Made by a program: the position numbers and the translations under genes
From: AG25 sp035604455
GTDB taxonomy: Bacteria; Gemmatimonadota; Gemmatimonadetes; Gemmatimonadales; GWC2-71-9
NCBI GenBank assembly: GCA_035604455.1
Contig: DATNIM010000130.1
Span: 1-54,389 of the forward strand
DNA: 54,389 bases
Direction of reading: 5' to 3'
Shown here: positions 32,041 through 41,116 of the stretch, piece after piece
Layout: each line of letters begins with the position of its first letter
Numbering within the stretch: the stretch's first letter is position 1
The notes under the pieces: model-generated
Told to the model about the DNA's origin: nothing
Database searches by the model: none
The model's input: the letters and a program-made list of their open reading frames with translations, nothing else

Positions 32041-33609
32041 GTGCGGAATTTCGAGACGGTGTTGGCCCTGCTCGTGGGCGTGAGCTTCCTCGCCTTGTTC
32101 GCCCGCCGGCTCTCGGTGCCGACGCCGGCGATGCTCCTCGCGGGGGGCCTGGTCGCGGCACTCCTCCCCGGGCTGCCGGCGGTGCACCTCGATCCCCAGC
32201 TTGTGTTTCTCGTCTTCATCCCTCCGCTACTCTTTCGGACTTCGCTCCTCGCCTCCTACCGCGACGTGCGCGCCAATCTGCGGCCGATCTTGCTGCTCGG
32301 CGTAGGCCACGTGCTCTTCGCGACCGCCGCCGTCGCCTGGGTGAGCCATGCCGCCATCGGGTTGCCCTGGGCCTCCGCTGTGGCGCTCGGGGCGGTCGTC
32401 TCGCCTCCCGACGTGGCCGCCGCCACGGCCTTCCTCCGTCGCCTCCCCATGCCGCGCCGGGTCGTGACGATCCTCGAGGGCGAGAGCATGGTGAACGACG
32501 CGGCGGCGATCGTCACCTACCGGATGGCCGTCGCCGCGGCCGTCACCGGGACGTTCTCGTTCGCAGAAGGGACGGTCCGCTTCCTCGTGGTGAGCGCGGG
32601 AGGCGTGTGCGTGGGGCTTCTCGCGGGCTGGGCGATCGACTTGGTGCGGCGCCGGCTGCACGATCCCGAGGTCGAAAACACCATTTCGCTCCTCTCGGGA
32701 TACGCGGCCTACATCCCGGCCGAGCATCTCGGCGCCTCCGGTGTGCTCGCCGTGGTCACGGCCGGTCTCTATCTCAGCCGGGTCGGACCGCGCTATGTGG
32801 CCGCGGACACCCGCGTCCAGTCGCGCGGGATGTGGGATGTCGTCGTGTTCATGCTCGAAGGGCTGATCTTCATTATTACGGGTCTTGCGCTGCGGTCCCT
32901 CGGCCCGAGCCTGAATGCCACGGTGGTGCGCGCGACCGTGCTCGTGGCGCTCACCGTGATCGTGGCCCGATTCGTCTGGGTCTTTCCCGCGACCTACGTG
33001 CCGCGTGCGTTGAGCCCCGGGCTTCGCACACGCGACCCGTCGCCGCCCTGGCAACTGCCGGCCGTGATCTCCTGGGCGGGCCTGCGCGGCGGTGACTCCC
33101 TCGTGCTCGCGGCGGCGATCCCGACCCTCACCGCGGCGGGCACGCCTTTTCCCGGCCGCAGCGAGATCATCGCCATCACCTACGGCGTGATCCTCATCAC
33201 GCTGCTCGGACTCGGGTTCAGTCTGGGACCGGTGTTGCGCTGGCTCGGCCTGCGGGAGACGGGCGAGGACGATCAGCGCGAAGAGCACGAGGCGCGCGTG
33301 CGCATCGCCGAGGCCGCGCTCGCCCGCCTCCAGGAGCTTGCGGGGGAGCCGTGGATCGAGCCCTCCGTGCTCACGCGCACACGCGAGCGCTATCACCATC
33401 GGGCCCAGCGACTCAAGGCGCGCGCCGAGATTGCCTCCGGCGCCGAAGACGGGCGCTCGGTCGCGGGGCGGCGACTCACGCGAGAGCTCCTGGGCGCCGA
33501 GCGCGAGGCGCTCCTGCGCCTCCGGGACGCCGGGGCGATCGGCGACCGGGTGATGCGCCGCGTCCAGCGCGACTTGGACCTCGAGGAGTTGCTGCTCGAC
33601 CCTGCCTAA
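32041..33609 (+). CDS. Na+(K+)/H+ antiporter, CPA1 family
   Basis: Inner-membrane cation/proton exchanger. 522 residues: about 12 membrane helices, the ion-binding segment SPPDVAAATAFLRR, the family motif EGESMVNDAAAIV, and WAGLRGGDSLVLAAAIP. The ~110-residue cytoplasmic tail is charged and helical. GTG start; it ends the co-directional block. Ion specificity cannot be told from the sequence. Confidence 0.92.
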   Translation: MRNFETVLALLVGVSFLALFARRLSVPTPAMLLAGGLVAALLPGLPAVHLDPQLVFLVFIPPLLFRTSLLASYRDVRANLRPILLLGVGHVLFATAAVAWVSHAAIGLPWASAVALGAVVSPPDVAAATAFLRRLPMPRRVVTILEGESMVNDAAAIVTYRMAVAAAVTGTFSFAEGTVRFLVVSAGGVCVGLLAGWAIDLVRRRLHDPEVENTISLLSGYAAYIPAEHLGASGVLAVVTAGLYLSRVGPRYVAADTRVQSRGMWDVVVFMLEGLIFIITGLALRSLGPSLNATVVRATVLVALTVIVARFVWVFPATYVPRALSPGLRTRDPSPPWQLPAVISWAGLRGGDSLVLAAAIPTLTAAGTPFPGRSEIIAITYGVILITLLGLGFSLGPVLRWLGLRETGEDDQREEHEARVRIAEAALARLQELAGEPWIEPSVLTRTRERYHHRAQRLKARAEIASGAEDGRSVAGRRLTRELLGAEREALLRLRDAGAIGDRVMRRVQRDLDLEELLLDPA

Positions 33610-34003
33610 TTTTTGGTCAATCGTTGTTCTATAGTGAAACGCGTTACAACATGGTACTTAACGACTTACGGGCCCTATGGGGGTTGACTGTTTCCATTTG
33701 GGCTAGCAGAATGAAGGTGCGCAGCGAGGCTGTGGCTGATGTGCACGTTGGCCACGGAGTCAACTGAAGGAAGGTCGGCAGTCTCTAGTAGCTCGACACT
33801 TCACCGTCACTCACTGCAGCGAGGGTATCATCTCAAGTCGCTCTATTCAGTCTGCAAAGTTCGGAGATTTCGGAGCCAGGGCTGCGGACAGTCTGTCGTG
33901 GTCTTGGGGCGCCCCTAGTGTGACTTGCCACTCCAGGGACGGGCGCCTGGCGAGCTCACACGCTGCTGTAAGGTAGAACTTCCTCGAAATTCAGGAGGCG
34001 CGT
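33610..34003. other. Lower-GC intergenic stretch before the cytochrome-porin gene
   Basis: No credible gene on either strand. The base composition is visibly less GC-rich than the flanking operon. It contains the promoter candidate at 33684-33712 and ends in a strong AGGAGG ribosome binding site 5 bases before the ATG at 34004. Confidence 0.6.
33684..33712 (+). promoter_or_regulatory. Candidate sigma-70-type promoter
   Basis: TTGACT, a 17-base spacer, then CAGAAT: a 5/6 match to the -35 and 4/6 to the -10 consensus with ideal spacing. It would give a leader of roughly 280 bases before the cytochrome-porin ATG, so a closer promoter is possible. Confidence 0.4.
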
Positions 34004-35386
34004 ATGCGGTGGTTGAGAGCAACGATGGTTGTAGCGGCTCTCGCAGTAGTGGCGCATGTTGCGGAAGCCCGCGTGCCGGCATTCGTGCGGCAGACGGGGT
34101 TGGTCTGCAATCAGTGTCACGTCGCATGGACGCCGGTGATGGACTTCACGTTTACCGGCATGAAGTTCCGGATGAACGGCTATCGCACGCCGTGGGTGGC
34201 TGAGAAGATCGAGGCTGGTGATGAAGGCGCCGTCAATGGTAACCGGCTCCTTTTGACGCTCGGCAGCGCCCTCAGCTGGCATTTGCGCGGGTTGTTCCTG
34301 GGTGCTAGCACGCCCACGGCCGATCCGTCAGCGCCGGCAGGTGTGCAGGGTGCCGCGTCCACCGAGCTCATTCAGACGATCGGGATGCACTACTGCGGTC
34401 CGATCGGTGAGCACGTCGGGATTTTCAACGAGTTCTACATGTATGGTGGTGGACTCGGCCCGACGGCAGCGAATGGTGGGGCGGGTGGTAACCGGAACGG
34501 CTACATCGGGCTGAGCCACTTCGACCTGGTGATCAGCACGAACAGCAACGGCAACATCTACGGCTTCACGGGGACGTTGGTGCCCTCGCCGGGCGCTCAC
34601 GACTTCATGCAGCTGAACAACGATCCGACGCCGAGCAACATGCTCCGCAACCCCGGCATCCTCGGGAGCGGCGCGCCCTACGTGTACTGGGCGTTCTACG
34701 GTTTCATTGGCGATCGGTTTGGGTTGGAGATGGGGTTGGAGCCCGGGGAAGACAACCTCGACTACCGGAAGTTCAACTACCGGATCGAGAGCGGCTACTT
34801 CCTGGCCAACACGGATGCGAACTTCTGGCGTCTGTCGGCGGAGTTCAAGGCCGGCGACGACATGATCCCGGGCGTTGCGACGCTCACCGCATCCAACGAC
34901 GGCGTACGGACCTTGGTCCCGGCGGACGCGGTGCGCGGGATTTCGCAGACGCGCGCGAGCGGCACGCCGCTGTCCTCGTTGAACATGGGCGACGCGTGGC
35001 GGTGGTTGTTCGGGATCGCCGGCGGGTTCGCCGATCGGGGGCCGTCGAGCTTCGACATCTCAATCAGCAAGTCGGTTGAGACTGAGACCTACACCGACGC
35101 CAGCGGCGAGAAGATGGGCGCGGTCGGCGGCGAGATGGCGTACTACTATGATCGTACGTGGGGCTTGGTCCTGCAGTGGAGCACGTACAACACGTGGAAC
35201 TTCACGGACCAGAACGGCGTCGTGCACCAGATTCCGACCGACCCGAGCTGGAACATCACGGTTGTGCGGCGCTTGGCGATGAACTTCTGCATCTACGGCG
35301 CCTACGGGAACAGCCAGACGTATGCGCTCGATCAGAAGTGGCAGGACGGCAGGAGCTGGGGCATTTACCTCCAGTATCTGTGGTAA
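34004..35386 (+). CDS. Cyc2-like fused monoheme cytochrome c-outer membrane porin
   Basis: 460 residues. A signal peptide (to about AEA, residue 22) is followed at once by PAFVRQTGLVCNQCH with a single CxxCH heme site (35-39) and FRMNGY. The rest looks like a beta-barrel: alternating aromatic strands, Gly/Asn-rich turns and a terminal aromatic (YLQYLW). This architecture, length and N-terminal wording match Cyc2, the outer-membrane cytochrome-porin of Fe(II)-oxidising bacteria. The likely role is electron transfer across the outer membrane; iron oxidation itself is inference. AGGAGG lies 5 bases from the ATG. Codon use is less GC-biased than in neighbouring genes. It is monocistronic, with a strong terminator after it and no partner cytochrome genes nearby. 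Confidence 0.82.
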   Translation: MRWLRATMVVAALAVVAHVAEARVPAFVRQTGLVCNQCHVAWTPVMDFTFTGMKFRMNGYRTPWVAEKIEAGDEGAVNGNRLLLTLGSALSWHLRGLFLGASTPTADPSAPAGVQGAASTELIQTIGMHYCGPIGEHVGIFNEFYMYGGGLGPTAANGGAGGNRNGYIGLSHFDLVISTNSNGNIYGFTGTLVPSPGAHDFMQLNNDPTPSNMLRNPGILGSGAPYVYWAFYGFIGDRFGLEMGLEPGEDNLDYRKFNYRIESGYFLANTDANFWRLSAEFKAGDDMIPGVATLTASNDGVRTLVPADAVRGISQTRASGTPLSSLNMGDAWRWLFGIAGGFADRGPSSFDISISKSVETETYTDASGEKMGAVGGEMAYYYDRTWGLVLQWSTYNTWNFTDQNGVVHQIPTDPSWNITVVRRLAMNFCIYGAYGNSQTYALDQKWQDGRSWGIYLQYLW

Positions 35387-35416
35387 TGCTCGGCTAGCGT
35401 AAACGCAGTCGCGTCA

Positions 35417-35454
35417 CACAAAGCCCACAGGAGTTCGCTCCTGTGGGCTTTGTG
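35417..35454 (+). terminator. Strong hairpin terminator with TTCG tetraloop
   Basis: A perfect 17-bp inverted repeat around a TTCG loop, 30 bases after the cytochrome-porin stop codon. The right arm ends in GGGCTTTGTG, so the T-tract is short. It is symmetrical enough to act on both strands. Confidence 0.9.
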
Positions 35455-36031
35455 CTTCCCGGAATGCGGATGGTCTGTAGCCGCGCTCTCCCTGCGTAGC
35501 CCCCCCGGTTCATTCGCCCAAGAAACCCAACGCAGCCCCTTTCGGACACTCGCTCGCACACAAACCTGTCAGAGATCGGAGCCTCTCCCCCCGGCCACGG
35601 GTGAGAGTCAGCGCCCCTCGGGGGACGCCCCTCGCCCTCTGCGGCCCTGGCCCCCCGCGGTTGGGAGCTAGGGTGCCACCATCAGCCTCTTGCCGGCCAC
35701 GAACCGCGGGGACCCACAGTCGGTCCGCGATCTCTGCGACTCGCCGCGAAAGCACGACGTGGACCCTCACGTCCCTGGGATCTCGAGGAAGGCAGCGCGC
35801 AGTCGGTCCCACGGCGGGCATGGGAGCCGGGAGCCCCTTTGCTCGAGCGCGCCCTCTGGGTGGGGCTTAGCAGGGAGTCGGTTGGCCGGACGGTGTCCCC
35901 AGCCATCGGCAGTGCAACGGGTGTTAGCTATCCAGCATTTGTCTGGCATTTTGAGTATGCTATCCAGCATCTGTCTGGCATTCCCTGTCAACCAGTCTTG
36001 ATGGCAACCGAACCCCAGCAGGGGCGAGCGC
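35455..36031. other. Gene-poor stretch between the terminator and the recombinase-like gene
   Basis: No convincing gene. On the minus strand around 35690-35765 a short segment reads LSRRVAEIADRLWVP, faintly like the first helix of a DNA-binding excisionase, but the frame around it is not gene-like. Two 24-base direct repeats lie at 35927-35982. Confidence 0.5.
35927..35982. repeat. Two 24-base direct repeats (32-base period)
   Basis: Copies at 35927-35950 and 35959-35982 differ at one base (T or C at position 13). Each holds an imperfect dyad, CCAG-7-CTGG. They end 50 bases before the ATG at 36032, the position expected for operators or recombinase-binding sites. Confidence 0.85.
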
Positions 36032-36580
36032 ATGCGGGACGCGAGGACCGAGGCCACGGGCAGGGCGTTGTTGGACCACTGGCGCTGGGCAGCGACGCGC
36101 GGCCTCATGAACCCGAACACTGCGAACGGGCTCCGGTCGGCCTGTGCGAAGGTCCTCGGCGTGATGGACGGATGGGAGAGCCTGGACGTGAGAACGCTCG
36201 ACGTAGAGCAAGCTGTGGCCCGTTTTCAGCACCAGAGGAAGCGGGACCACGTTCCGGCGGTGCTCGAGACCTACAAGCGTCGCTTCCGCATCGCCGTGAG
36301 CTCCTACCTCGCCTACCTGCAGGATCCGGGCGGCTGGACGCCGGGGATCCCCGAGCGGGGCGCCAAACCCGAGCGCCGGGCGCCCCGGGACTCTCGAGCG
36401 CCGGATGCGAGCGCTTCGCTTCCGGCCACGGTTTTCGTCGAGTTTCCCTTCCCGCTGAGGGAGGGCCAGCTCGCTCGGCTCGTCTTGCCGCGCGACCTGA
36501 AGGCCTCAGAGGTGCGGCGGCTCACGGCGTTTCTGGGCTCGCTGGTCTTGGACCGGGGGGAGTCCGAAGGCGACGCCTAG
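36032..36580 (+). CDS. Short protein resembling a tyrosine-recombinase core-binding (SAM-like) domain
   Basis: 182 residues. The first ~105 (ALLDHWRWAATRGLMNPNTANGL and on to FRIAVSSYLAYLQDPGGW) look like the helical N-terminal DNA-binding domain of phage-type integrases. No catalytic R-H-R-Y domain follows; instead there is a linker and a short beta-rich segment (FVEFPFPLREGQLARLVLPRDL). It may be a DNA-binding regulator or a remnant of an integrase. ATG start with a weak GGGGCGAG upstream. The tRNA-Gly gene begins 92 bases after its end. Confidence 0.65.
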   Translation: MRDARTEATGRALLDHWRWAATRGLMNPNTANGLRSACAKVLGVMDGWESLDVRTLDVEQAVARFQHQRKRDHVPAVLETYKRRFRIAVSSYLAYLQDPGGWTPGIPERGAKPERRAPRDSRAPDASASLPATVFVEFPFPLREGQLARLVLPRDLKASEVRRLTAFLGSLVLDRGESEGDA

Positions 36581-36672
36581 CGTGGCGCGGCGCCGACCGT
36601 GAACGCGCCTAAGGTGCCGTGCGCGCTGGAGTACCGGGGATGAGGCTGATAGATTGCATGAGGCAGCGACCT

Positions 36673-36744
<72 letters not shown>

Positions 36745-36759
36745 CTCAGCATCAGGACC

Positions 36760-36790
36760 GCGCCCCGCCGAGGTTGGCGGGGCGCTTTGT
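36760..36790 (+). terminator. Rho-independent terminator of tRNA-Gly
   Basis: A 10-bp perfect stem (GCGCCCCGCC / GGCGGGGCGC) with a 6-base loop, followed by TTTGT. Confidence 0.85.
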
Positions 36791-36907
36791 CTCGTGGCTG
36801 GCGTCCCGGCCTGGAACCGGTGATATTGCGATGGTTGGAACTCTCAGTACCTATTGATCTTGCACCATGTGCCTTCACAAACTCCTTGAAGCTACCGGGC
36901 GGCTGAC

Positions 36908-38197
36908 GTGATTCGCGTAGCGAAGGTGGCCGCGGGCTCACTCGGCGCCGCCCTCGGCCTTGAGCCGGGGACTGAACTCGTGGCGGTTAACGGCCGCGCG
37001 CTCACGGACTTCCTCGACTGGGAATTCCTCACCGCCGACGAGCACTTCATGTTGTACGTGAAGCAGCCCTCGGGTGAGGCGATCGAGTTCGACGTCGAGC
37101 GACCCGAGGGGTGGCCCATGGGCGTGACCCTCGAAGCGCCGCGTATCCGGCGCTGCGCGAACCACTGCGATTTCTGCTTCGTGGACGGCAACCCCCAAGC
37201 CCTGCGCGCCCCGCTCTTTATCCGCGATGACGACTATCGGCTGTCGTTCCGGTACGGCAATTTCGCCACGCTGACGAACCTGAAGCCCTGGGATGAGGCC
37301 CGGATCGTGGAGTACCGGCTGTCGCCCCTCTACGTGTCCGTACACGCGACGGACCCCCTGGTCCGGCGGTTCGTGCTGCGTAACCCGGAGGCCCCGGAAA
37401 TCGTGCCGCAGCTCGCAGGCCTCGCGGCCCAGGGGATCCGCTTCCACACTCAGGTGGTCCTCGTGCCCGGGGTGAATGACGGGCCGGTGCTGGTGCGCAC
37501 CCTCCGAGACCTCTACGGCTTGGATGACGCCGTCCTCTCCGTGTCGGTCGTCCCCGTCGCCCTGACCGAGTTCAGCAAACGACATCTCGTGCGCGCGCCT
37601 ACCGCCGCCGAATGCAAGGCCGCCTTGGTCGCCGTGGGCGAGTGCGCGGAACGCGCGCTGGCCGAGCGCGGCGTGCCGTGGTGTTACGGGGCGGACGATC
37701 TCTACCTCCTGGCCGGGGAGCCGCTGCCGCCCGCGGCCTGGTACGGGGACTTCGAGCAACGGGAAAACGGCGTCGGCGCCGTGCGCTACCTCGAGACCCG
37801 GATCGCGATGGCTGGGTTCCCGGACCTCCGCGGGCAGCGCATCGGCGTCGTCACGGGCACGGCCATGGGCCCCCTCCTGCCGCAGGTTCTCGCGGGCCTC
37901 GCGCAGGCAACCAGGGCGGTGTTCGAGCTCTTGGTGGTCCCGAACCCGCTCTTCGGCCCCGACGTCACGACGGCGGGGCTCCTCCCCGGGGCCGCGTTCC
38001 GTGAAGCCCTGCGGGGTCGGGGCGACCTGTCCCTCGCCCTGCTGCCCGCCGAGGCGACGAACGACGACGCGGTGTTTCTGGACGACGTCAGCGTCGATGA
38101 CCTCGCTCGCTCGGTGCCCATGGAGATCAGGCTCTCCTACGACTTCGCCGACGCCCTCACGGGGGAGCCCGCCCTGGCCAGGGTCGTGGAGAACTAA
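36908..38197 (+). CDS. DUF512 protein with PDZ-like and radical-SAM-like domains
   Basis: 429 residues: an N-terminal PDZ-like domain (AAGSLGAALGLEPGTELVAVNG), then a Cys cluster CANHCDFCF of CxxxCxxC type expected to bind a 4Fe-4S cluster and S-adenosylmethionine, a TIM-barrel-like section (SPLYVSVHATDP) and the C-terminal DUF512 domain (GVVTGTAMGPLLPQVL). The reaction is unknown. This family commonly sits beside der, as here: its TAA overlaps the der ATG by one base. GTG start. Confidence 0.88.
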   Translation: MIRVAKVAAGSLGAALGLEPGTELVAVNGRALTDFLDWEFLTADEHFMLYVKQPSGEAIEFDVERPEGWPMGVTLEAPRIRRCANHCDFCFVDGNPQALRAPLFIRDDDYRLSFRYGNFATLTNLKPWDEARIVEYRLSPLYVSVHATDPLVRRFVLRNPEAPEIVPQLAGLAAQGIRFHTQVVLVPGVNDGPVLVRTLRDLYGLDDAVLSVSVVPVALTEFSKRHLVRAPTAAECKAALVAVGECAERALAERGVPWCYGADDLYLLAGEPLPPAAWYGDFEQRENGVGAVRYLETRIAMAGFPDLRGQRIGVVTGTAMGPLLPQVLAGLAQATRAVFELLVVPNPLFGPDVTTAGLLPGAAFREALRGRGDLSLALLPAEATNDDAVFLDDVSVDDLARSVPMEIRLSYDFADALTGEPALARVVEN

Positions 38198-39528
38198 TGT
38201 CCAACGTCCCCACCGTTGCCATCATCGGCCGACCGAACGTCGGGAAGTCGACCCTGTTCAACCGCATCATCGGCCGGCGGGCGGCGATCGTGGACGAGCG
38301 GCCGGGCGTCACGCGCGACCGGAACTTCGCGGCCGCCGAGTGGAACGGCCGCCGGTTCTGGCTCGTGGACACGGGGGGGCTCGATCTGGACGCTGGCGAC
38401 CCGCTGCTCCGCGCGGTGCGCACGCAAATCGAGCTCGCCGTCGCGGCAAGCGACCTGCTGCTCTTCGTCGTCGATGTCAGCACGGGGGTCCATCCCGCGG
38501 ACCTCGCAGTCGCCGATCTCGTGCGCCGCTCGGGCCGCCCGACGCTCCTCGTCGCCAACAAGGCGGACCATCTGCCCAAGGATACCCGCCACCTCGACTT
38601 CTACGAGCTCGGGCTCGGTGACCCCGTGCCGGTCTCCGCAGCCACGGGGAAAGCGAGCGGCGACCTGCTGGACCGCATCGCGGCGCTCCTGCCCGAGGCG
38701 GGGCCGTCGGAGGCGGAGGACGCGATCCCCGTGGCCGTCGTCGGCCGCCCAAATGTGGGCAAGTCGAGTCTCGTGAACCGTCTCCTCGGCGAGGAGCGGC
38801 TCGTCGTCGCAGCCGAGCCCGGGACGACGCGGGACTCGATCGACACGCCCCTCGTCTACGAGGGCCACACCCTCATGTTCATCGACACGGCGGGGCTGCG
38901 CCGCCGGGCCAAGGTCACGGACGAAATCGAGTTCTATTCGACCCTGCGCACCGCCCGCGCGATCGAGCGGGCGACGGTCTGCGTCCTCGTCGTTGACGCG
39001 GTCGACGGCCTGCACACGCAGGATCTGCGCATCGCGCAGGACGCGTGGTCGCACGGGGCGGCCATCATCATCGTGGTGAACAAGTGGGACCTCGTGCCGG
39101 ACAAAGAGACGAACACGGCCGTGCACGGCGAGCAGATCTTGAAGGAAGGCGCGCCGTTCCTCCAGTTCGTGCCCTTTCTCTACGTCTCGGCGAAAACGGG
39201 CCAGCGCGTGCCGCGCTTGCTCGAGCTCATCATCACCGTCACCGAAGCCCGGGAGCGTCGGGTGCCCACGGCGGAGGTGAACCGTGTGCTCGCCGCCCTC
39301 GTCGCGCGCCAGCAGCCGCCGCAGCCCGTGGGGCCGCCGGTGCGGCTCCTCTACGCCTCGCAGATCGGGACCGCGCCGCCGCGCTTCGCCATCGTGGCCA
39401 ACCGGCCGGAGGCGATCCCCGAGTCCTACAGCCGCTACCTCGTGAACGGCTTTCGAGAGGCCTGGGGGTTCACGGGCGCCCCCCTCGCCATCAAGTTCCG
39501 GGCCCGGCGGGGCCGGACCGAATCGTGA
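38197..39528 (+). CDS. der: Ribosome-associated GTPase Der (EngA)
   Basis: Double-GTPase needed for 50S subunit maturation. The 443-residue protein has two G domains: GRPNVGKSTLFN with DTGG and NKAD, then GRPNVGKSSLVN with DTAG and NKWD, followed by the C-terminal KH-like domain (FRARRG end). The ATG overlaps the DUF512 stop by TAATG, and the end overlaps plsY by GTGA. Confidence 0.97.
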   Translation: MSNVPTVAIIGRPNVGKSTLFNRIIGRRAAIVDERPGVTRDRNFAAAEWNGRRFWLVDTGGLDLDAGDPLLRAVRTQIELAVAASDLLLFVVDVSTGVHPADLAVADLVRRSGRPTLLVANKADHLPKDTRHLDFYELGLGDPVPVSAATGKASGDLLDRIAALLPEAGPSEAEDAIPVAVVGRPNVGKSSLVNRLLGEERLVVAAEPGTTRDSIDTPLVYEGHTLMFIDTAGLRRRAKVTDEIEFYSTLRTARAIERATVCVLVVDAVDGLHTQDLRIAQDAWSHGAAIIIVVNKWDLVPDKETNTAVHGEQILKEGAPFLQFVPFLYVSAKTGQRVPRLLELIITVTEARERRVPTAEVNRVLAALVARQQPPQPVGPPVRLLYASQIGTAPPRFAIVANRPEAIPESYSRYLVNGFREAWGFTGAPLAIKFRARRGRTES

Positions 39529-40118
39529 ACGCCCTGTGGATCGCGCTCGCCTACTTCGTGGGTGCCATACCCACGAGCTACCTGGCCGGGCGTCTGCGCG
39601 GCATCGACCTGCGCGAGCAGGGCAGCAAGAACCTCGGCGCGACGAACACCTATCGCGTGCTCGGGTGGCGGTATGCCGTCCCCGTGGCACTCGTCGATAT
39701 CGCGAAAGGCGCGCTCCCCGTGGCGCTCGCCCGCGCGACCGCGTCCCCCGCGCTGCCCGTCCTCGTGGGCACCGCGGCCGTCTGCGGGCACATGTTCTCA
39801 CCCTATGTCGGGTTCAAGGGAGGGAAGGGCGTGGCCACGGCGGGCGGCATGTTCCTCGCGCTTGCCCCCGTTGCGCTCGCCATTTCGGCGGGCGTCTGGG
39901 TGGCGGCCGTCTGGCTCACGGGCTACGTCTCCGTGGGGTCGCTCCTTGCGGCCGGGCTGTTTCCGATCTGGGCGGCGCTCACCGAACACGCGCCGCTCAC
40001 GGTGTGGACGAGCGTGCCGCTGGCCGGCGTGATCCTCTTCACGCACCGTGCCAACATCCGGCGCCTGCTCGATGGGACCGAGCACCGCTTCCGCACCGGC
40101 TCGGGGCTGGCGACGTGA
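39525..40118 (+). CDS. plsY: Acyl-phosphate:glycerol-3-phosphate acyltransferase
   Basis: Integral-membrane enzyme making lysophosphatidic acid from acyl-phosphate and glycerol-3-phosphate. 197 residues with several hydrophobic helices and the family motifs GSKNLGATNTYR, FKGGKGVAT and FTHRANIRRLLDGTEHRF. GTG start at 39525 coupled to der; the longer open frame upstream lies inside der. gpsA, which makes its substrate, follows by GTGA overlap. Confidence 0.95.
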   Translation: MNALWIALAYFVGAIPTSYLAGRLRGIDLREQGSKNLGATNTYRVLGWRYAVPVALVDIAKGALPVALARATASPALPVLVGTAAVCGHMFSPYVGFKGGKGVATAGGMFLALAPVALAISAGVWVAAVWLTGYVSVGSLLAAGLFPIWAALTEHAPLTVWTSVPLAGVILFTHRANIRRLLDGTEHRFRTGSGLAT

Positions 40119-41116
40119 GCCGGGTGGCCGTGGTGGGGGCCGGTGCCTGGGGCACCGTGCTCGCGGATCTCCTCGCCCGCAAGGGCGCGGCCGTCTCGCT
40201 CTGGGCCTATGAGCCCGACGTGGTGGAAAGCATCAATCGGGCACACGAAAACTCGCGCTATCTCCCGGGGGCGTCCCTTGCCCCGAACGTGCGAGCGGTG
40301 GCCGATGTCGCTGAAGCCGTGCGCGACGCCGAGATCGTCGTGTCGGCGGCGCCGTCTCACGTCGTCACCCAGTTGCTCGCGCGCGCGGTCCCGGCGCTCG
40401 AGCGCGGGGCCCTCGTCGTGAGCGCCTCCAAGGGTTTGGAGCCCGAGCGGCTGACGACCCTGACGTGCGCCTTGCGCGACGTGCTGCCCACGGGAACGCC
40501 GGTCGCCGCCCTGTCCGGCCCATCGTTCGCGCGAGAGGTCTACGAGCGCGCGCCCACGGCGCTCGTGGCCGCGGCGCGCGAGCCGGGCGTCGCCGAGCGC
40601 GTGCAGCAGGCCTTTGCCACAAAACACCTTCGCGTCTACACCGAGACCGACGTGCTCGGCGTCGAGCTTGGCGGCGCCCTGAAGAACGTGATCGCGCTCG
40701 CCGCGGGGATGCTCGAGGGCTTGGGGCTCGGGTACAACACGCGCGCGGCCCTGCTCACGCGGGGCCTGGCCGAGATCACGCGGCTCGGGGTAGCTCTTGG
40801 GGCCGAGGCGGAGACTTTCGCGGGGCTCACCGGAATGGGGGATCTCCTCCTCACGGCCACGGCGCCGCTCTCCCGCAACCACACGCTCGGGATCGAGCTC
40901 GGTCACGGCATCTCGCTCGAGGGCGCGCTCGGCGGCCGCCAAACCGTCGCGGAAGGCGTGACGACGGCGCGGGCGGCGGTGACGCTCGGGGCGCGGCACG
41001 GCGTCGAGCTCCCGATCGCCGAACAGGTCTGCGCCGTGCTCTTTCAGGGCAAGCATCCGCGCGACGCCGTCGCCGCGCTGATGGAGCGCACGCCCAAGGC
41101 CGAGCGCGTGCGATGA
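40115..41116 (+). CDS. gpsA: Glycerol-3-phosphate dehydrogenase [NAD(P)+]
   Basis: Reduces dihydroxyacetone phosphate to glycerol-3-phosphate for phospholipid synthesis, feeding PlsY just upstream. 333 residues. The Rossmann motif VVGAGAWGT is at the N-terminus, the catalytic Lys is in ELGGALKNVIALAAG, and GLTGMGDLLLTAT and SRNH follow. GTG start at 40115 overlapping the plsY stop; it ends in an ATGA overlap with the merR-like gene. Confidence 0.96.
   Translation: MSRVAVVGAGAWGTVLADLLARKGAAVSLWAYEPDVVESINRAHENSRYLPGASLAPNVRAVADVAEAVRDAEIVVSAAPSHVVTQLLARAVPALERGALVVSASKGLEPERLTTLTCALRDVLPTGTPVAALSGPSFAREVYERAPTALVAAAREPGVAERVQQAFATKHLRVYTETDVLGVELGGALKNVIALAAGMLEGLGLGYNTRAALLTRGLAEITRLGVALGAEAETFAGLTGMGDLLLTATAPLSRNHTLGIELGHGISLEGALGGRQTVAEGVTTARAAVTLGARHGVELPIAEQVCAVLFQGKHPRDAVAALMERTPKAERVR

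Noticed and set aside
35510..35821. Minus-strand frame with an excisionase-like segment
   Set aside because: Only about 15 residues are suggestive; the rest is low-quality sequence with no helix-turn-helix pattern.
35839..36612. Plus-strand open frame overlapping the recombinase-like gene
   Set aside because: Composition is non-protein-like and it overlaps a better candidate in another frame.
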